From: Portulaca oleracea
Lineage: Eukaryota; Streptophyta; Magnoliopsida; Caryophyllales; Portulacaceae
Length of the DNA: 64,000 nucleotides
Reading direction: 5' to 3'
NCBI GenBank assembly: GCA_029582165.1
Contig: CM055892.1
Span: 2,203,347-2,267,346, forward strand
Below, piece after piece: positions 54,577 through 64,000 of the stretch. The position numbers and the translations under genes were made by a program. The notes under the pieces were generated by a model. That model was not told the origin of the DNA and made no database searches. It saw only the letters and a list, made by a program, of their open reading frames with translations. Within the stretch, counting starts at the first letter, position 1. Each line of letters opens with the position of its first letter.

Positions 54577-56286
54577 TGCTAAGACCCGATTTCGTGTCTA
54601 AATACCGCCTAAATCCTTAGGCTTTTGACTTGTTTCGTAGCTTGTTTTAATAACTTTTAATGCATTTTTGTTTCTTTTGTAGGTTCCGAAATGTTTTACT
54701 CAAAACGATTCTAAATGGGCCAATTTTGCACCAATCTTGGGAATCCCGAGATTCCCTAAGATTCCCCGAGCCCTGGTCGTGTCAAAGGCAGTGGAAGCGG
54801 AAGCAACGGTTGAAGAGCACCCTGAAGAAAACTGTGGTCGAGAGAGACCGTGGCCACGGTCACCTTGACCGTAGCCACGGTGTGATTGAGCCAAGGCCTA
54901 AGGAAGAAACCTTGCACCCCATGACCGTGCCTAAGGAAGACCGTAAACCGTGGTCATGGTCAATCTAACCGTAGCCACGGTGATATCTTTACCGTGCCTA
55001 AGGAAGAAGCTGGCCGAGCAAGACCGTGGCCACGGTCCCCCATGACCGTAGCCACGGCGGTGCGAAGGAGCGAAAAGTTGTCAGCCCTAAATGCCTAGAC
55101 CGTGCCCACGGTGCATGGGTACCGGGCCCACGGTGATGCGAAGCGAAGAGAAGAATCGCCTGCCTTACGCAGGACCGTGACCACGGTCACTTTGACCGTG
55201 CCCACGGTCCCCTACGGGACAGTCTTGTCTGTTGTGTAAAATGATGAGTTTTGAGTAACAACCTTGATTACTATTTAATATATTTAGGTCATTTTAGCTA
55301 AACATCATCTGGACAGCAGCTTTTATCTATCTTTTATGATACTTTAGCACTCTTTATCACATTTTAAGCCTTAGATTAGAGTGATTAAGGAAGATCTTTG
55401 CTGAGATTATTAGTTCTTGTATTGGATTCTCTTGATTATTATTGGAAGTTTGAAGATTATTCTCAACTTTGGAGCATTGGAGCTTTATTATTATGAAGTT
55501 TTCTCCCTTGTCATCACAATCAACTTAGGATTTCTTGACCTTTCTCTCTCTAATTTATTGCTTATTTACTAATCTCTGTTTTTGTTATTATTAATATTGT
55601 TGGTATTGTTGAATGTTTATTGTCATCTTATCTACTCTTTTAAGCATGAATGAAGTTGTTGATGTTATTATCATGATAGTTAGGATGTTTAGTGGCTAGA
55701 ACCTTAATGGGTTAGGGAGATATTAAGGGTGTGAATGGGTGATTAGGTTTGGGTTAACAGTATTAGTGAGTAACTAGTTAGGAAATCAACTTCCTAACCC
55801 TATCCTTCCCTCAAGAGGGATGTATTTGGGTGTGAAAGCATCCCGAATACATCCAACGCTTGTTGGAAGGTAGGAATTAGGATAGTTAGTATTCTAGTTC
55901 GCGAAAGCGAATAGAAACTAACTAGGAAGTTCTGTTCTATTAACTTTCCGTGCATGATGGATTTTTGGGAAGTTAATCCGGACTAGCCTTGAAAGAGGAA
56001 GCCCGGTAGGTATTTTTCTAACGGAATTACCATTTGATTTCCCCTTCTAGTTACTCTCTTTTTGCGAAACCCATTTCCTCATTCCCGTTTGCATCCCGAA
56101 AGTCTCCCGACACCCATTGTTTCACCTTTTTGACTGAACCTAGTGTGTTTGTGTTGTTCTTACCCTGAATTCTATCATCCTTTCATGATCGTAAACCATA
56201 CCTAGAGTCAACTAGTTGCAGCTAAGGCCCCTAGCTCCCTGTGGAAGAACGATAAAACTGTGGTCTTACAAACCACTTGACTAACA
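54577..56286 (+). repeat. Element D 5' LTR
   Basis: The 1710-bp LTR runs from TGCTAAGACCCG to ...CTAACA. About ten palindromes of the ACCGTG(N)CACGGT type lie in 54846-55209, including perfect GACCGTGGCCACGGTC at 54846-54861 and 55022-55037. They lie 63-426 bp upstream of a TATTTAATATATTTA stretch (about 55272). The U5 side shares GGTTTGGGTTA.. and 'TTGGAAGGTAGG' blocks (reverse-oriented) with element C. Confidence 0.88.
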
Positions 56287-56289
56287 AAA

Positions 56290-56307
56290 TGGCGCCGTTG
56301 CCGGGGA
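56290..56307 (+). other. Element D primer-binding site (Asp tRNA)
   Basis: TGGCGCCGTTGCCGGGGA, 3 bp after the LTR, is the exact complement expected for the 3' end of plant Asp tRNA. Confidence 0.92.
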
Positions 56308-56424
56308 GCAAGCGCACCTAGCTTAGCTCTTTGTCTTTAGGTTGTTTAAGATCATTTCACTGCTAGAGATTTTGTTATCCTTGGTTACTGGAAATTTGAT
56401 TCTTCTGTTTGTTCCTTTTGTGCA

Positions 56425-57653
56425 TGCGGACTCGCTCTCGACGAGGCCAAACCCCTATAACTCCACCGAACCCGAATCCGGAGAGTATTATTCGCCAAGC
56501 TAACGCCGACTCGAGACGAAGAAGACAACAAAGGGAGCGAGAGACGATCAAAATTCCAATGGCTGAAGGAGAGCAAGTTCCACCCCGTACCTTAGCATCA
56601 TATTCCTTACCATCGTCGGGTACGGGAGGCGACCCCATCATATTACCAGAATTGCCACCGAACGCATCGTTCGAGTTCAACCATATTTGTTGGAGATATT
56701 TGAGAACACTCCGTACCATGGAGGAGAGCATGAAAATCCTATTGACCATATTAACAGATTCGAACAACGCATCGGCTTCGTACAAATGAATGGAGTTTCC
56801 GCCGAATACATGAAGCTGAAGTTTTTCCTTCTTACTTTGAAAGGGAAAGCACTATTATGGCTCAACACGTGTCCGCCCGGAACTTATTCAACATGGGATG
56901 CCCTTAGCCGCGACTTTCTTCAAAGGTTTTTCCCCAATGATGAGACATGTCGGTTGAGGCAAGCCATCATGAGCTTCAAGCAAGAGCCCGATGAGTCGTT
57001 ATTCGAAGCATGGGGGAGATTCAAAGGTATCCAATGGAGGTGTCCACACCATAATCTTGAGGATTGGTTATTATTGCATCACTTTTATTCCGGACTGAGT
57101 AGCTCTTTGTGAGAATCCATCGATCATGCCTCGGGGGGCATGTTCCTCAAGAAGACGGCGGAGGAAGCAAACGTATTTCTTTACGAGCTATCTCAAAACT
57201 CTCCTCATTGGGGAGGTGGTCGTGGTCCAAGAGATGGTCCTCCTCTAGAAAGCAATCCTACTATTAAATTTCTCATGAATGTCGTTCTTGAGATGCAACA
57301 AAAGGCAACTTTGGAGGAAACCACGAGACAAGGCGGCTCAAGAAGTACCTATGCTTATTCCGGATGCCCGAGTCTTGGTATGTGATTTTTGTGGAGGGCC
57401 ACATTCTTCGAAGCAATGTGAAGAGTATCAAACCGAGCAAGTCCAAGCCATTTATCCCAACAATAACCTCTCCTATACCAATCAAACCCCCATTCGTCCT
57501 CGTGGGAATTACGCCTACAACCAACAAGCTCCACTAAACCAAAACCCACCCCCCGATTTCCCAAATCAAAATCGCCTCCAATACCACCAAAATCCTCACC
57601 AAGGTCAATCTTCCCAAGCACCCAAACCACCACAACAAGAAACCCTTGACTAA
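56425..57653 (+). pseudogene. Element D gag, two frameshifts and a stop
   Basis: The first Met of the frame from 56425 ('MRTRSRRGQTP') opens an Arg-rich N-terminus. Near 56685 the frame changes and the gag core follows to 57112: 'GGEHENPIDHINRFEQRIGF', 'LKGKALLWLNTCPPGTYSTW', 'SFKQEPDESLFEAWGRFKGI'. A TGA at 57110 is followed in frame by 'LKKTAEEANVFLYEL'. After another shift near 57340 comes a knuckle 'CDFCGGPHSSKQC' and a Gln/Asn/Pro-rich tail to a stop at 57653. The DNA is well preserved, but as written gag cannot be made in one piece. Confidence 0.85.
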
Positions 57654-57665
57654 ACCCTTCAAAAG

Positions 57666-58595
57666 TTGGCCTTATCTCAAGAAAAGATAGCCTTATCTCA
57701 AGAAAAGATGGCCTTAGATCGAGAAAAAGACCAAGCTCGCATTAAGAACCTCGAGTTACTATTGGCTCAATTGGCACAACAATCTCAACCTATCCAATCT
57801 TTGCCTAGCCAACCCCAACCTAACCCGAAGGGACAACTTAATGCTATTACATTGAGGAGTGGCAAGGAGATTGCAGGCCCTAGGATGGTGGGAGAGGAAG
57901 TCTTGGGTGACAAAGAGGGTGATGTGATGGATATCTCGGAGGAGGAAGATTTGATGGAGAAGCGGGAAAGTGAGTTAGTCTTGGGTGAGGAAGTTGAGGG
58001 AGTACATGAGGATGAATTGGGAGAATCTAGTAAATAAAGAGAGGAGATGGAGAAGTTAAGAAAACGGAAAGGAAAGATGGTGGAAGAAGAACCAATCCAA
58101 ACTATTGAGAAGCCAAAGCTACCGCCGGTTCCTTTTCCCGAGCGGTTAGCAAAGCCGAAATCCAATGCAAAGTTTTCAAAATTCATTGAGATGCTCAAGA
58201 AGCTTCAAGTAAACATTCCATTTCTTGATGCCATTTCTGAAGTCCCATCCTTCAAGAAGCATTTGAAGGAGCTTCTCACGAGCAAGAGGAGGATTCAAGA
58301 GAAATCTATGATCCATTTGACAGCGGATTGTATTGCAATTATCGATAACAAATAACCGGAGAAGTTAGCCGACCCCGGAAGTTTTTCTATTCCGTGCACC
58401 ATTGGTGATATGCGGATTGGTCGTTCCCTTTGTGATCTAGGATCAAGTGTAAGCGTCATGCCTTATTCGAGTTGCAAGAAGTTGAATCTCGTCGATCTAG
58501 CTCCTACAACAATTAACCTCCAATTGGCCGACCGTTCTGTGCGAAGACCTTTGGGAATATTGGAAGACATCCGGTCCAAGTGGGGCGATTTTTGA
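57666..58595 (+). pseudogene. Element D gag-pol linker and protease
   Basis: A coiled-coil/Glu-rich linker (57666-58037) contains 'NAITLRSGKEIAGP', the conserved Athila pre-protease motif. A stop at 58035 and another at 58353 interrupt it. 'PFPERLAKPKSNAKFSKFIE' precedes the protease with active site 'LCDLGSSVSVMP' (D-L-G form) at about 58430. A frameshift near 58580 separates it from the protease tail in the pol frame. Confidence 0.82.
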
Positions 58596-58650
58596 TTCCT
58601 TGTGATTTTGTGATCTTGGAGATAGAGGAAGACAACAACATCCTATTATT

Positions 58651-61600
58651 TTGGGAAGGTCGTTCCTTGCTACGGCGGGAGCAATTATCGATGTGAAGAA
58701 TGGAAGTATGTCGTTGAATGTCGGGAATGAAAGCATTATTTTTCAACTTGAGGGGTCATTGAAAGGTCCTTCGTATGGGGACTCATGCTATGCTATTGAT
58801 ATGATGGAGTTCCTTGTTGATGAGTATATTGAGGACTCCCATTTCCTTGAATCTATTTGCGACGATCCCTTGGGAGCTTGCTTATTGGAGTCATTCCAAT
58901 TTGAGACCGACGGCACTGATATTACTTTCTTCACCAACCTTCTTGACTCTTCACTCATGCATGAGGAGATTATTATTGATGAGCCTTATATGGAGTGCAT
59001 GGAGATTCAAGATGCGATCTACAAAGGTATGTCTTCCTCTCAAATTCAATCTTCTACTCCTTTAGAGCTTAAAGCTTTACCCCCTTCCCTCCAATATGCT
59101 TTCTTGGATGATGAGAAATCTTATCCTGTCATTGTGAATGCGAATTTGAATGACTTTGAATTGTCCAAGTTGCTTGATTTGCTTAGAAAACATAGGGGTG
59201 CATTAGGTTATAAAATAGAAGATTTGAAAGGTTTATCCCCTTCCATATGCATGCATTCGATTGACTTGCTAGAAGATGCCAAGCCTACTAGGCAACCCCA
59301 ACGTCGTTTAAATCCCAACATGCAAGAAGTGGTTAAAAAGGAAGTAGTAAAGTTGCTAGCTGCTGGGATCATCTTCCCCATCGCAAATAATGAATGGGTA
59401 AGCCCGGTTCAGTGTGTACCCAAGAAGGGTGGAATGACCGTAATTGAAAATGATAAGAAAGAACTAGTTAGTACCCGGACCGTCACCGATTGGTGGATGT
59501 GTATCGATTACCGCCAATTAAACAAAGTAATAAAGAAGGACCATTTCCCCCTTCCCTTTATTGACCAGATGTTAGAACGGTTGGTGGGCCACTCGCATTT
59601 TTGCTTTTTGGATGAGTACTCGGGGTTCTTTCAGATTCCAATCCACCCCTCACATCAAGAAAAAACCACCTTCACTTGCCCATACGGAACATTTGCTTAT
59701 CGTCGCATGCCATTTGGTTTATGTAATGCCTCTGGGACTTTTCAACGTTGTATGATGTCTATTTTTAGCGATTTCATTGAAAAATGCATGGAAGTCTTTA
59801 TGGATGATTTTTCTGTGTACGGTAATTCTTTCGATGACTGTTTGCTAAATCTGGAGAAAGTGTTAACTCGTTGTGAGGAAGTGGATCTAGTTTTGAATTG
59901 GGAGAAATGCCACTTCATGGTGGAACAAGGTATCGTTCTGGGTCACTTAATCTCTTCTAAGGGCATCAAAGTGGACAGGGCTAAAGTTGAGGTTATAGAG
60001 CGCCTACCACCCCCAGTTTCCGTTAAGGGGGTGCGTAGTTTCCTTGGCCATGCTGGCTTTTATCGCCGGTTCGTCAAGGATTTTTCAAAAATTGCTCGAC
60101 CTCTAACTGATCTCTTGTGCAAAGATGCCCCTTTCATTTTCACTGATGAGTGCCTTGAGTCATTTTATAGGTTGAAGCAGGCTTTGATTTCCGCTCCGGT
60201 AGTTCAACCTCCGGATTGGACGCTACCCTTCGAGATTATGGCTGACGCGAGCGACTTCGCCGTGGTAGCGTGTTTGACCCAAACAGTAGACAAGAAGCCA
60301 AGGGTCATCTATTACGCTAGTCATGCGCTTGATAGCGCCCAAAGGAACTACACTACCACGGAAAAGGAGCTTTTAGCGATCGTTTTTGCGCTCAACAAAT
60401 TCCGGCAATACCTCATGTTCTCCAAGGTGGTAGTCTACACGGATCATCCCGCTATCAAATACTTGATGGGAAAGAAGGAGACAAAACCGAGACTTATACG
60501 GTGGGTCTTGCTTATACAAGAATTTGATTTGGAAATCCTCGACAAGGCGGGCACGAAGAATGTCGTAGTCGATCACCTCTCGAGGATTCTTGTCGACTTG
60601 GAAGACACCCAACCGATTGTAGAAGCTTTCCCAGACGAGCGACTCTTGGCTATCAATTCTCATCCTTGGTACGCGGATATTGTGAATTATTTGGCGAGCG
60701 AAGTGATTCCTCAACACTTGAACCATCATCAAAAGAAGAAATTCCTCCACGACATGAAGCATTACTTTTGGGATGACCCTTTCCTTTTCCGTCTTTGCAA
60801 TGACGGGATGTACCGGCAATGTATTCCCGAAAGTGAAGTGCAATCTATCTTGACCCATTGTCACGAATTTCCGGTGGGAGGTCACGGTGGCCCCCAAAAG
60901 ACGGCAGCGAGGGTTTTGCAAACCAGCTATTGGTGGCCAACTCTTTTTCGTGACGCCCACTTGCATGTCAAGCAATGTGATAGATGTCAAAGGTCCGGTA
61001 ACATCTCCCGGAAGAATGAAGCGCCATTGAACTATATTCTTGAGGTGGAAGCCTTCGATGTGTGGGGATTGGACTTCATGGGTCCTTTTCCGTCGTCAAG
61101 GGGTTTCCAATACATTCTAGTGGCAGTGGACTATGTCACAAAGTGGGTCGAAGCCATACCATGTGTAAGATGCGATGGGAAGTCCATTTCGAAATTCTTG
61201 AAAAAGACCCTATTCCCAAGATTTGGCATTCCACGGGTCATCATTAGTGACAACGGTTCCCATTTCATCGAGAAGAGATTTGAGTCTCTCTTGGCGAAGT
61301 ACGGCATCAAGTATAAGAAGGGACTCCCTTACCATCCACAAACACAAGGTCATGTGGAAATCTCAAACCGTGCCATCAAGGAGATCTTAGAGAAGACGGT
61401 TAGCTCTTCAAGGAAAGATTGGGCGGAAAAATTAGATGAAGTCTTGTGGGCCTACCACACCGCTTTCAAGACACTGATCGGTACTACCCCTTACCGTCTT
61501 GTCTATGGGAAGGCATGTCACTTCCCCGTAGAACTTGAGCACAAAACCATGTGGGAAATCAAGAAGTTCAATTTCGATCTCAAGGCGGCCGGAGGTAGTC

Positions 61601-61947
61601 GGTTATTTCAATTAGAAGAACTTGAGGAGTTGAGGCGTCATGCATATGAGAACAACAAGATCTACAAGGAGGGAACGAAAGCATGGCATGACAAGAGGTT
61701 GAACCGACATGAGTTTGTGGTAGGCGATAGGGTTCTCATCTTCAACTCAAAGTTATTCTCTGGGAAATTGAGATCAAGATGGTCCGGGCCATTTGAAATT
61801 GTGAGAATTCTTCCCGCGGGAGTGGTTGAATTGAAAGATGCACAAGGAAAGTGTTTCAAAGCGAACTCATCGAAGCTCAAACCGTACATCATGGGCGAGG
61901 AATATGTCGGGACAATTGTGGCATACCTCGCGGATTTTGAAGATTGA
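58651..61947 (+). CDS. Element D pol: protease tail, RT, RNase H, integrase (1098 codons open)
   Basis: A single uninterrupted frame. It begins inside the protease tail ('[18 protein letters not shown]'), so the first codon is not a true start. RT spans about residues 215-400 with '[20 protein letters not shown]', '[19 protein letters not shown]' and '[15 protein letters not shown]' (FMDD, usual for Athila). RNase H follows ('[13 protein letters not shown]', '[13 protein letters not shown]', '[12 protein letters not shown]'). Integrase has its zinc finger ('[16 protein letters not shown]', 'CDRCQRSGN') and the DDE triad in '[12 protein letters not shown]', '[12 protein letters not shown]' and '[13 protein letters not shown]'. 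The GPY/F-type end is '[20 protein letters not shown]'. All catalytic acids are present; gag and protease upstream are broken. Confidence 0.93.
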   Translation: MGRSFLATAGAIIDVKNGSMSLNVGNESIIFQLEGSLKGPSYGDSCYAIDMMEFLVDEYIEDSHFLESICDDPLGACLLESFQFETDGTDITFFTNLLDSSLMHEEIIIDEPYMECMEIQDAIYKGMSSSQIQSSTPLELKALPPSLQYAFLDDEKSYPVIVNANLNDFELSKLLDLLRKHRGALGYKIEDLKGLSPSICMHSIDLLEDAKPTRQPQRRLNPNMQEVVKKEVVKLLAAGIIFPIANNEWVSPVQCVPKKGGMTVIENDKKELVSTRTVTDWWMCIDYRQLNKVIKKDHFPLPFIDQMLERLVGHSHFCFLDEYSGFFQIPIHPSHQEKTTFTCPYGTFAYRRMPFGLCNASGTFQRCMMSIFSDFIEKCMEVFMDDFSVYGNSFDDCLLNLEKVLTRCEEVDLVLNWEKCHFMVEQGIVLGHLISSKGIKVDRAKVEVIERLPPPVSVKGVRSFLGHAGFYRRFVKDFSKIARPLTDLLCKDAPFIFTDECLESFYRLKQALISAPVVQPPDWTLPFEIMADASDFAVVACLTQTVDKKPRVIYYASHALDSAQRNYTTTEKELLAIVFALNKFRQYLMFSKVVVYTDHPAIKYLMGKKETKPRLIRWVLLIQEFDLEILDKAGTKNVVVDHLSRILVDLEDTQPIVEAFPDERLLAINSHPWYADIVNYLASEVIPQHLNHHQKKKFLHDMKHYFWDDPFLFRLCNDGMYRQCIPESEVQSILTHCHEFPVGGHGGPQKTAARVLQTSYWWPTLFRDAHLHVKQCDRCQRSGNISRKNEAPLNYILEVEAFDVWGLDFMGPFPSSRGFQYILVAVDYVTKWVEAIPCVRCDGKSISKFLKKTLFPRFGIPRVIISDNGSHFIEKRFESLLAKYGIKYKKGLPYHPQTQGHVEISNRAIKEILEKTVSSSRKDWAEKLDEVLWAYHTAFKTLIGTTPYRLVYGKACHFPVELEHKTMWEIKKFNFDLKAAGGSRLFQLEELEELRRHAYENNKIYKEGTKAWHDKRLNRHEFVVGDRVLIFNSKLFSGKLRSRWSGPFEIVRILPAGVVELKDAQGKCFKANSSKLKPYIMGEEYVGTIVAYLADFED

Positions 61948-63071
61948 AAAGCATCGGGATAGGTTGAGCTAGGACCTGCAAAACAAGCACCCGGGAGAGG
62001 TATGAACTACTTCCCTCTCTTTTAGTGTTTTCTTTCAATTTTTAGTTCTTTCATTTTTATTCCCCTTGTTTTAGTGTTTATCTTTTTCCTTTGTTTTATA
62101 TTAGAAAAAAAATTTGAAAAAAAAATGAGGAAAAATTTTGAAAAGTTGGAAAAGAAGAAAAAAAAAATTGAGAGTGGTTCTATGAGGGTCGGGATGTGAA
62201 AGTATTTTTGAGTGTTAGGAGAGTGTCCTTGAATGATAATTGAGCGAGAAAGAAAAGGGAGTGGATGGCAAGAGGGTAGATTTTAGGACTTAACCCAGTT
62301 TTATCAGGCCGAAGTAGACCGTGACCACGGCGAGTTCCACCGCAGCTACGGTCTCGTTGCAGCTCATTCTTGAAAAAATTTCTGCCCCGAAGTGGACCGT
62401 GACCACGGTATGTTCACTGTAGCCACGGTATCCACCCTGCAAATTTTCCCTTCTTTTTCCCCTGTCCGAACCACACCGTGCCCACGGTCAAATGGACCGT
62501 GGCCACGGTCTATCGAAAACTGCGACTATTTTCGGGGGTTCAATATCATTTTCCCTCATTTCTCTTTCAATTTCCTTCATTCCCTCACCTTCGAAAACCT
62601 CCCTAAAACCCTAAAACACCGATTCCTTGCCAAGATTTGACAAACCCATCACCAAATTCCTCCATTTCTCTCAAATCTCTCCCGCGAATCGTGCCCTAGC
62701 TGCACCACGCCGCTGTGTTCGCCATTTTCGGTATTCCTTGTGGGCCTCTTGTTCCTTGTGGGGTTCGAAAATCATTCTCCACCTTCCCCAACACTTCAAT
62801 CCAGGTATTCCTTGATTTATTGGTGCTTAAACACTCGATTTCTTGTTTATTTGGGTTGAATATTGTGCAAATTGCTTGCTGGGTTTGGTTGGACGAGTAG
62901 GTTGAATTGGGGTTGAATTTTTGGTTGATATTGCTGAGTTTGGGAGTGTTATTGGTGAACTTTTGGGTTGAATTTTGTGGTTGATCGTGAATTCGTGGTT
63001 GCTCGGGATTTTTGGGTATTGTTTGTGTTGTGTTTCGGTGTGTGGTGGTTGATTTTCTTGCAGTGACTTCA
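61948..63071 (+). promoter_or_regulatory. Element D spacer between pol and the ATHILA ORF: palindromes and spliced leader
   Basis: Six palindromes of the element's own LTR type lie at 62318-62510, including perfect GACCGTGGCCACGGTC at 62495-62510. They are followed by a pyrimidine-rich stretch (about 62545-62590) and a candidate leader intron 62805-63063 (CAG|GTATTC ... TTTTCTTGCAG|TG), whose acceptor lies 8 bp before the ATG. 61948-62300 is A/T-rich with no gene. An internal promoter is inferred, not shown. Confidence 0.55.
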
Positions 63072-64000
63072 ATGGGTCGAGCAAAACGTGCCCGAACCGA
63101 GCCGAAATCGACCCCCGCCCCGTCAACCTCTGCTGAGCCTGACAAAACCCGATACAAGGGTCAACCGGCCTCGATTATTCAATGCGACCCAAAAATTAAG
63201 GTTAATTTCCGGGACGATATTCATAAGGCACGGTATGAGCGGCTCAAGAAGCGGAAAATTTGTGCTCCGGACCTCTATCATAAGGAGACGGCGAAGGATG
63301 TTTTTTGTAAGCCAAGCATGGACCTTTTCATAAAAGTATTGGGATGGGAGGTTTTCGCCACAATCAACGAACCTATCATCAAGCAACCGGTGCTCGAATT
63401 CCTTAGCTCTCTAGTAGTAAAGGAAGACGGCACATCCAACGCCTCTTTTTCATACATCGTGAACAAAAAGGAGGTCGAATGTAGGCTCAAAGACTTATGC
63501 AACGCTCTAGGCCTTCCTGAGGACGGCATCCTCTATGGCGAGTGCGTCAAATTCAATGAACAAGAAGCTATGCAAGCACTCACTTGCTGGAGGAGACGTT
63601 ACCCGAGGATTCGATCGCAACGAGCGAAGTATTATTGCCCAAGCAACTCTAAGGCCAGAGATTTCTGTAATCTGAGCGTCCGCATCTTCCACCGCATCAT
63701 TTCGAACTCTGTTTTTTGCCGTGACGCCAGGCGTTCAAGCATCCGGAAAGATGACCTCTTCGTCCTCTATAATGCGATCAATGGTCGTCGGGTCAACACT
63801 GGCTCGTGCATCCTCCATTGCCTTCGGGAGATAAGCCTCGAAACCCGGAACATGACTATTGGTATGGGTCACATCATCACCCATTTCCTAAGGAAGCAAG
63901 GGTTCGAGTCCTACTTAAGCAAGTGGACCCCCCGCTATTTCCCCGATCCTATCGACGGTGTTCGCCTACGAAAGATGGAATTCTTGGAGAAACACAAGAC
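63072..64000 (+). CDS. Element D ATHILA-family ORF (env position), open to the window edge
   Basis: ATG at 63072 ('MGRAKRARTEPKS') opens 309 codons without a stop up to base 64000. The start is supported by the matching position of the element C ORF (33393) and by the 3' splice site just upstream. Conserved strings include 'KICAPDLYHKETAKD', 'IIKQPVLEFLSSLVV', 'KARDFCNLSVRIFHRII', 'KDDLFVLYNAINGRRVNTGS' and 'LSKWTPRYFPDPIDGVRLR'. It belongs to the Athila ORF-1 family (Pfam ATHILA). The N-terminus is basic, without an evident signal peptide. The function is unknown. The 3' end is outside the window. Confidence 0.88.
   Translation, partial: MGRAKRARTEPKSTPAPSTSAEPDKTRYKGQPASIIQCDPKIKVNFRDDIHKARYERLKKRKICAPDLYHKETAKDVFCKPSMDLFIKVLGWEVFATINEPIIKQPVLEFLSSLVVKEDGTSNASFSYIVNKKEVECRLKDLCNALGLPEDGILYGECVKFNEQEAMQALTCWRRRYPRIRSQRAKYYCPSNSKARDFCNLSVRIFHRIISNSVFCRDARRSSIRKDDLFVLYNAINGRRVNTGSCILHCLREISLETRNMTIGMGHIITHFLRKQGFESYLSKWTPRYFPDPIDGVRLRKMEFLEKHK

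Larger units (their letters stand above)
54577..64000 (+). mobile_element. Element D: Athila-type Ty3 element, best preserved, runs off the window
   Basis: 5' LTR 54577-56286, Asp-tRNA primer site 56290-56307, gag, protease, a continuous RT/RNase H/integrase frame, a spacer with palindromes and an open ATHILA ORF reaching base 64000. It interrupts RNase H of element F after GGTAG (54572-54576), the presumed target duplication. The second LTR is outside the window, so LTR age cannot be estimated. Confidence 0.9.

Noticed and set aside
54846..55209. CRISPR-like array or simple tandem satellite
   Set aside because: Repeats are short palindromes with irregular spacing and unrelated spacers in a plant LTR. 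No Cas genes are present, and spacing is not constant.

Overview
The window looks like nuclear DNA of a flowering plant, probably a eudicot with a large repeat-rich genome. Support comes from plant Ty3 lineages (CRM-like, Athila, Tat), a Ty1/copia element, Mutator-like and plant-mobile-domain (PMD) sequence, a Harbinger-type element, and one spliced host gene for mitochondrial ribosomal protein bL28. No intact host gene is seen, and the species cannot be named from the sequence.

Layout. 1-1085 is the right end of a CRM-like LTR that cuts a LINE-type RNase H fragment (1086-1456). 1490-3260 holds a decayed Mutator-type transposase N-terminus (+) converging on a decayed PMD gene (-). The PMD gene probably has a 3.2 kb leader intron (3261-6434) containing two large foldbacks, telomere-like tracts, an AT-rich desert and a GC-rich hairpin. 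6605-10797 is non-coding. 10798-22633 is a bL28m pseudogene whose first coding exon is split at codon 18 by a complete CRM-like element (10902-17687) with a perfect 5-bp target duplication. Its 4.4 kb intron carries a Harbinger-type element.

From 22748 to the right edge is a nest. A second CRM-like element B (from 22748) is entered at 28283 by an Athila element C (minus). A Tat element F (plus, from 46073) sits in the 5' LTR of C. A second Athila, D (plus, from 54577), sits in the RNase H domain of F and runs off the window. A rearranged copia element E (36773-43756) lies in the gag of C, and a solo LTR G (46310-47681) lies in the LTR of F. Element D is the youngest-looking: its 1098-codon pol is open, and its downstream ORF is open to the edge.

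The most interesting pattern is shared by unrelated elements. The LTRs of C, D, E and G each carry a cluster of short near-perfect palindromes (7-8 bp arms, 0-2 bp centre), with a different sequence in each family and lying about 60-430 bp upstream of a TATA-like box. In C and D the same family-specific palindrome reappears between gag-pol and the downstream (env-position) ORF, ahead of a pyrimidine-rich leader with a candidate intron. In E it reappears in the leader before gag. This could be a cis-regulatory module duplicated to a second internal promoter. The CRM-like LTRs carry a weaker version, and element B lacks a clear one.

Retroelement coding regions are described with their breaks; no repaired version is given.
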